Assembly: GCA_001556125.1 (NCBI GenBank)
Contig: LSIG01000013.1
Coordinates: 1-54,812 of the forward strand
Direction of reading: 5' to 3'
Length of the DNA: 54,812 bases
Source of the DNA: Rhizobiales bacterium CCH10-E5
GTDB lineage: Bacteria; Pseudomonadota; Alphaproteobacteria; Rhizobiales; Beijerinckiaceae
Of this stretch, positions 51,385 through 54,812 are shown one piece after another. The notes under the pieces are model-generated. The model ran no database searches and was not told the origin of the DNA. It worked only from the letters and a program-made list of their open reading frames with translations. A program made the translations under genes and the position numbers. How positions within the stretch are numbered: the first letter of the stretch is position 1; each line of letters starts with the position of its first letter.

Positions 51385-52491
51385 TCAGTATAAAATAATT
51401 TCTTGAATCTTACCCTCTGAAAGCCGGGTCGGCGCGATACCCAAATATTCATACCAGCCATCACCATAAGCTGTTGCAGTGTTAGCCGCGTCCCGCCCGA
51501 GATAGACGCTGCCGCGGCTCGACGGCGGAGAACCCGTATCGTTGACGACCGCGACGCCGTTGCGGGCCACGGAGCGACCGGTTCCGTCGAAGGCGCAGGC
51601 GGCGGCGTAGCTGCTCATGCGCAGATCGGCCCCCGCCGCTGTGGCAAGTTGCGCCGAGCCGTCCATCAGCACGGACAAGCGGTTCGACTGGGCGCGCAGC
51701 AACGAGGAGGTTCCGTTGACGCCGACAATGCGGGCTGCATTCCGCTCCAGCCTCTGGCCGCGCACCGCGAGCGTCGCGGCGCTGCGTTGAAGCAGCGCCT
51801 CCAGCACGGGCGAGAGCTCGGCCGTCTCGGCCGCCCGGCTCACCGCCGCGCCGACTGTCGCGATGTAGGGTGAGGCGAAGCTGTTGGCTTCGAGCTGGGC
51901 GAGGCGAACATCGCCGCTCATCGTCAGCGTCAGCGTGCCGGCCGCCGGGGTGAAGACGAGCGAGACGCGGGCCGTGGCGCCCGCCCCCGCCAGCGGCCCG
52001 GCGCTCGACGCGCCCGAGAGCGCGATGCTGCCCGTGCCGGTGAAGGAGAGCGCATAGCTCTGCGCCGTCACCGCCAGGCTCTGGCTCGCCGGAGCGGCGC
52101 TGTTCAGCAGCAGATTGGCGGAGGCGCCGTTGAGCGCGAGCTGCCGGCGCCCGTTCGTCCAGTCGAAGCGCGGCTGGTCGGCGGCGAGATCGGCCCGCAT
52201 CACGCCTTGCGCGTCGAGATAGGAGCGCGCCGGGCCCGAGCTGCAGGTGAAGGCGATCAGCTCAGCGAAGCTCGCCGCCCGCTTGACGCGCAGCGCCGCC
52301 GCGCTCGCCCCGGCAATGCCGGCGAGCGGCACGGTGGTGATGGCGTAGCGGTCGGCCGAAAAATCGGCGATGGCCGCGAAGTCGGCATAGGCCGGCGCCT
52401 CGAACCAGGCGCGCTTGCCCGCGGGCGTCAGGCGCGCCAGATCGAGCGGGTCGCGCCGGCGGCGCGTCAGGGTGACGGGCTGTGCGACCAT
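51385..52491 (-). CDS. Phage tail-like protein with LamG-type C-terminus
   Basis: A 368-residue protein that I do not recognise as a named family. The middle is alanine/serine/glycine-rich and beta-like (TGTGSIALSGASSAGPLAGA), and RLAQLEANSFASPYI is a tail-fibre-like junction. The C-terminal 150 residues (GSVYLGRDAANTATAYGDGW, then YEYLGIAPTRLSEGKIQEII) look like a concanavalin/LamG-type domain that could bind sugars. The ATG at 52491 lies 2 bases after the preceding gene's stop, so the two are co-transcribed. Compared with the DUF2793 gene it is likely another orphan tail-like surface protein. Confidence 0.65.
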   Translation of the reverse strand: MVAQPVTLTRRRRDPLDLARLTPAGKRAWFEAPAYADFAAIADFSADRYAITTVPLAGIAGASAAALRVKRAASFAELIAFTCSSGPARSYLDAQGVMRADLAADQPRFDWTNGRRQLALNGASANLLLNSAAPASQSLAVTAQSYALSFTGTGSIALSGASSAGPLAGAGATARVSLVFTPAAGTLTLTMSGDVRLAQLEANSFASPYIATVGAAVSRAAETAELSPVLEALLQRSAATLAVRGQRLERNAARIVGVNGTSSLLRAQSNRLSVLMDGSAQLATAAGADLRMSSYAAACAFDGTGRSVARNGVAVVNDTGSPPSSRGSVYLGRDAANTATAYGDGWYEYLGIAPTRLSEGKIQEIILY

Positions 52492-52493
52492 GG

Positions 52494-52829
52494 TCAGCCC
52501 CAGTATTCGAGCGAGCCCTTGCAGGCGGTCGCCGCCCGCAAGCACAGATGCGTCGCCGCCGCCGGCAGCCGCCTGACCCCGGGATTGAGGGCGCTGCCGC
52601 TGCCGTCGGTCACCGTCGCCGCGGGCAGGGTCAGCGCGGTGTCGACGAGTCCCGCCTTGACCCGGACATCGCCGTCGAAGGAGAGCGAGACGAAGCGCGC
52701 CCCGGCGGGAATGGCCACGCGCAGCAGCGTGTCGGCGGCCAGCACGATGTCGTGGATGGTGTCGGAGAATTGCGGCGCCTGGGCCAGGCGCCCCGAATTC
52801 AGCGGATACTCCTCATGGAAGGCAAGCAT
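52494..52829 (-). CDS. Small hypothetical protein of the tail-like locus
   Basis: A 111-residue protein without a family I can name. It begins MLAFHEEYPLNSGRLAQAPQ and has a beta-rich pattern with polar and hydrophobic alternation (TLLRVAIPAGARFVSLSFDG), which looks like a small structural or capsid-decorating beta domain. It has two cysteines near the C-terminus. GAGGGGATC precedes the ATG at 52829. It is the first gene of the two-gene unit with 51385-52491. The CCGGGGATAAGT element is 50 bases upstream. Confidence 0.65.
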   Translation of the reverse strand: MLAFHEEYPLNSGRLAQAPQFSDTIHDIVLAADTLLRVAIPAGARFVSLSFDGDVRVKAGLVDTALTLPAATVTDGSGSALNPGVRRLPAAATHLCLRAATACKGSLEYWG

Positions 52830-52879
52830 GATCGATCCCCTCGCTGGATGGAGGGGAAGTCTAGGCATGCCCCGAGGTG

Positions 52880-52891
52880 CCGGGGATAAGT
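52880..52891 (-). promoter_or_regulatory. Shared upstream element, copy B
   Basis: On the minus strand it reads ACTTATCCCCGG and is identical over 12 bases to copy A at 48296-48307. It is followed by CACCTCGGGG, so CCCCG-N6-CGGGG can pair as a small hairpin. It lies 50 bases upstream of the 111-residue gene. Confidence 0.5.
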
Positions 52892-52912
52892 CTCAGGCAA
52901 ACCGTATAGGAG

Positions 52913-54259
52913 TCAGGCTGCGTTATATTTCTTCCTTGCCTCGGGCGCGAGGACACCACGCCCGACATCGACATAGGTGAAACCCTTGGCGCGGACCTGT
53001 TCGGCCCGGTAGACATTGCGCAGATCGATGAGGACCGGCGCCGCCATGGTGGCCTTGAGCCGCTGGAAATCGAGCGCGCGGAAGATGTTCCACTCGGTGA
53101 CGATCACGGCCGCATGCGCACCCTCGACGCATTCATAGGCGTCGTTGCAGTAGACGACGCCGCCCGGCAGCATGCCCTTGGCCTGCTCCATGCCCTCCGG
53201 ATCAAAGGCGCGGATGGTCGCGCCGCCATCCTGCAGTGCGGTGACGATCGACAGCGAAGGCGCATCGCGCATGTCGTCGGTGTTCGGCTTGAAGGTCAGG
53301 CCGAGCACGGCGATGGTCTTGCCGCGCACCGAGCCGCCGCAGGCCGCGACGACCTTCTTCGCCATCGCCCGCTTGCGCAGATCGTTGACGGAGGCGACAG
53401 CCTCGACGATGCGCGAGGGCGTGCCGTAATCCTGCGCCGTTTTGATCAGCGCCAGCGTGTCCTTCGGGAAGCAGGAGCCGCCATAGCCCGGCCCGGCATG
53501 CAGGAACTTGCTCCCGATGCGGTTGTCGAGGCCCATGCCGCGCGCCACGTCCTGCACATTGGCGCCGACCTGCTCACACAGATCCGCCATTTCGTTGATG
53601 AAGGTGATCTTCGTCGCGAGGAAAGCGTTGGCGGCGTATTTGGTCAGCTCGGCCGTGCGGCGGCTGGTGTTCAGGATCGGCGCACTGTTGAGGTAGAGCG
53701 GCCGGTAGACATCGGCCATCAGCGTCTGGGCCCGCGGATCATCGGTGCCGATGACGATCCGGTCCGGGCGCTTGAAGTCGTCGATCGCCGCGCCCTCGCG
53801 CAGGAACTCGGGATTAGAGACGACGGCGAAATCGGCGTCCGGGCGCAGCTCGCGGATGATCCGCTCGACCTCGTCGCCGGTGCCGACCGGCACCGTCGAT
53901 TTCGTGACGATGACCGTATAGCCGTCGAGCGCATGGGCGATCTCGCGCGCCGCGGCATAGACATAGGACAGGTCCGCAAAGCCGTCGCCGCGCCGGGATG
54001 GGGTACCGACGGCGATGAAGACCGCATCGGCCTGGGCGACGGGCCCCGCGAGATCGGTGGTAAAGGAGAGCCGCTTCGCCTCGGTATTGCTGCGCACGAG
54101 CTCCGACAGGCCGGGTTCGAAGATCGGGATTTCGCCCTGCTTCAGCGCCGCGATCTTGCTTTCCATCTTGTCGACGCAGACGACCTCATGGCCGAAATCC
54201 GCAAAGCAGGCGCCGGACACCAGCCCGACATAACCTGACCCGACCATCACGATCTTCAT
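52913..54259 (-). CDS. ugd: UDP-glucose 6-dehydrogenase
   Basis: A 448-residue enzyme that oxidises UDP-glucose to UDP-glucuronate in two NAD-dependent steps. The NAD loop is GSGYVGLVSG (7-16), TKSTVPVGTG and NPEFLREGAAIDDF are family segments, and the catalytic thiol is C263 in GPGYGGSCFPKD. The C-terminal domain (LGLTFKPNTDDMRDAPSL) binds the UDP part. GGGGGAG precedes the ATG at 54259. It can supply the epimerase encoded at 36429 and surface polysaccharide synthesis. Confidence 0.95.
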   Translation of the reverse strand: MKIVMVGSGYVGLVSGACFADFGHEVVCVDKMESKIAALKQGEIPIFEPGLSELVRSNTEAKRLSFTTDLAGPVAQADAVFIAVGTPSRRGDGFADLSYVYAAAREIAHALDGYTVIVTKSTVPVGTGDEVERIIRELRPDADFAVVSNPEFLREGAAIDDFKRPDRIVIGTDDPRAQTLMADVYRPLYLNSAPILNTSRRTAELTKYAANAFLATKITFINEMADLCEQVGANVQDVARGMGLDNRIGSKFLHAGPGYGGSCFPKDTLALIKTAQDYGTPSRIVEAVASVNDLRKRAMAKKVVAACGGSVRGKTIAVLGLTFKPNTDDMRDAPSLSIVTALQDGGATIRAFDPEGMEQAKGMLPGGVVYCNDAYECVEGAHAAVIVTEWNIFRALDFQRLKATMAAPVLIDLRNVYRAEQVRAKGFTYVDVGRGVLAPEARKKYNAA

Positions 54260-54351
54260 CGGACACTCCCCCAAACCGTCAAACACCAGTCCCGGAACGC
54301 GCGCTTATCATGCGGAGCCGGTTCGCCAAAGTCACCCGAGACGCGCGGTGG

Positions 54352-54624
54352 TCAGCCGATAGACGCTGCCGATCTCAGCGATGTGACTGCAACCCCGCTC
54401 CTCGGCATCGGATCGACGCAGATCCGGGCCGGCCGGTCGAGCCGCTCGGCCTCCCGTCCGATCGCCCGGCTCACGAACGTCTTGTATCCGAGCCAGGAGC
54501 CGATGACGCGCGAACAGCCTCCGCAGCTAACCGGCGCATCGTCCGCGATGATCGTTGGCGCCACGACGGACGCCGCTCCGCACATGCAGGAATTGAAGCC
54601 CTGGATCGTCTTGCCACCGGCCAC
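54352..54624 (-). CDS. Small putative zinc-ribbon protein
   Basis: A 90-residue open frame with GTG start at 54624, preceded by GGGAGG at ideal distance. It has two cysteine pairs, C13-x-C15 and C34-x2-C37, within SCMCG and SCGGCSRVIGSWLGYKTF, which suggests a small metal-binding fold. I do not know the family. It lies between ugd and rmlA on the same strand. The opposite strand has open frames too, but they lack a ribosome site and look like shadows. The ribosome site and cysteine pattern make a real gene plausible, not certain. Confidence 0.5.
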   Translation of the reverse strand: MAGGKTIQGFNSCMCGAASVVAPTIIADDAPVSCGGCSRVIGSWLGYKTFVSRAIGREAERLDRPARICVDPMPRSGVAVTSLRSAASIG

Positions 54625-54717
54625 CGAAACCTCCCGCCACGCTTCAGCGGCGAGTTTTGCAAGATCGAGGCCAGCATGATCTGGCCTGTTTCGAAACGGT
54701 ATTGCCGTCGCTCTACG

Positions 54718-54812
54718 TCAGATCTCGGTGTGCTCGCCCGGAGCAGTTGCGATCTCCGCGGCCATGCGCAGCAGATACTGTCCATAGTCGCTTTTGGCGA
54801 GCCTTGAGCCCA
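54718..54812 (-). CDS. rfbA: Glucose-1-phosphate thymidylyltransferase (RmlA), C-terminal fragment cut by the window end
   Basis: The last 95 bases, read on the minus strand, encode the final 30 residues of a protein ending in RLAKSDYGQYLLRMAAE and a short acidic tail before TGA at 54718-54720. The L-x-K-S-x-Y-G-x-Y-L pattern is the C-terminus of RmlA, the enzyme making dTDP-glucose, the first step of dTDP-rhamnose synthesis. The rest lies outside the window. It supports the view that this end belongs to a polysaccharide locus. Confidence 0.75.
   Translation of the reverse strand, partial: GSRLAKSDYGQYLLRMAAEIATAPGEHTEI

Noticed and set aside
46830..52829. A complete prophage or gene transfer agent cluster
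   Set aside because: Only tail-like proteins are seen. There is no terminase, portal, capsid, protease, tape-measure, integrase or lysis gene, and metabolic genes are interspersed.

Overview
The window is GC-rich, densely coded DNA from an alphaproteobacterium. The order of the cbb3 oxidase genes (ccoNOPQ-GHIS), the number of ABC and Bug-type solute-uptake genes, and the short CGTCAT...ATGACG palindromes between genes all suggest Hyphomicrobiales. A Bosea-like organism is my best guess, but it is inferred from style and not proven. I see no rRNA, tRNA, CRISPR array, transposase or replication origin. I count 54 protein genes, the last cut by the window end.

Layout. (1) 1-9.1 kb: an M14 deacylase/desuccinylase, an XRE-cupin repressor divergent from a polar amino-acid ABC transporter, a DadA/PuuB-like FAD amine oxidase, then an SDR, a zinc alcohol dehydrogenase and an aldehyde dehydrogenase. 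This reads as uptake and oxidation of an amine or N-acyl amino-acid-like compound. (2) 9.1-9.8 kb: a VapBC-type toxin-antitoxin pair with a clear operator. (3) 9.9-19.2 kb: a branched-chain-type ABC transporter (five genes, minus strand) divergent from a CoA-transferase, acyl-CoA dehydrogenase, MaoC-like hydratase operon, with a LysR regulator gene and a LysR-box-like site between the two operons. (4) 19.4-28.3 kb: a Tat-exported metallo-beta-lactamase-fold hydrolase, then a GntR regulator divergent from a peptide-type ABC uptake system without ATPases, followed by a creatininase-family enzyme, a gamma-glutamyltransferase and a 2-hydroxyacid dehydrogenase.

(5) 28.3-36.3 kb: the complete high-affinity cytochrome cbb3 oxidase structural and assembly operon, headed by an FNR/FixK-type box that sits inside a terminator-like hairpin. 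(6) 36.4-39 kb: a UDP-glucuronate-4-epimerase-like gene and a membrane methyl-accepting chemotaxis protein. (7) 39.1-45.9 kb: a non-phosphorylative sugar-acid module made of an SMP-30 lactonase (interrupted by an in-frame TAA), an RraA-like protein, a Bug binding protein, a GntR regulator, a DHDPS-family aldolase/dehydratase and an IlvD/EDD sugar-acid dehydratase. (8) 46-54.8 kb: a surface polysaccharide region with an FkbM methyltransferase, a polyprenyl glycosylphosphotransferase, UDP-glucose dehydrogenase and the tail of RmlA. It is interleaved with two phage tail-like loci that share an upstream motif, an Asp/Glu racemase-family gene, an orphan Phd-like antitoxin in an AT-rich patch, and a small cysteine-pair protein.

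The most interesting points are the two phage tail-like loci with a common upstream element inside a polysaccharide locus, the nonsense codon in the lactonase, the FNR box nested in a terminator, the well-formed regulator palindromes at several divergent promoters, and the seven dispersed palindromic repeats. I did not find a complete new defence or mobile system.
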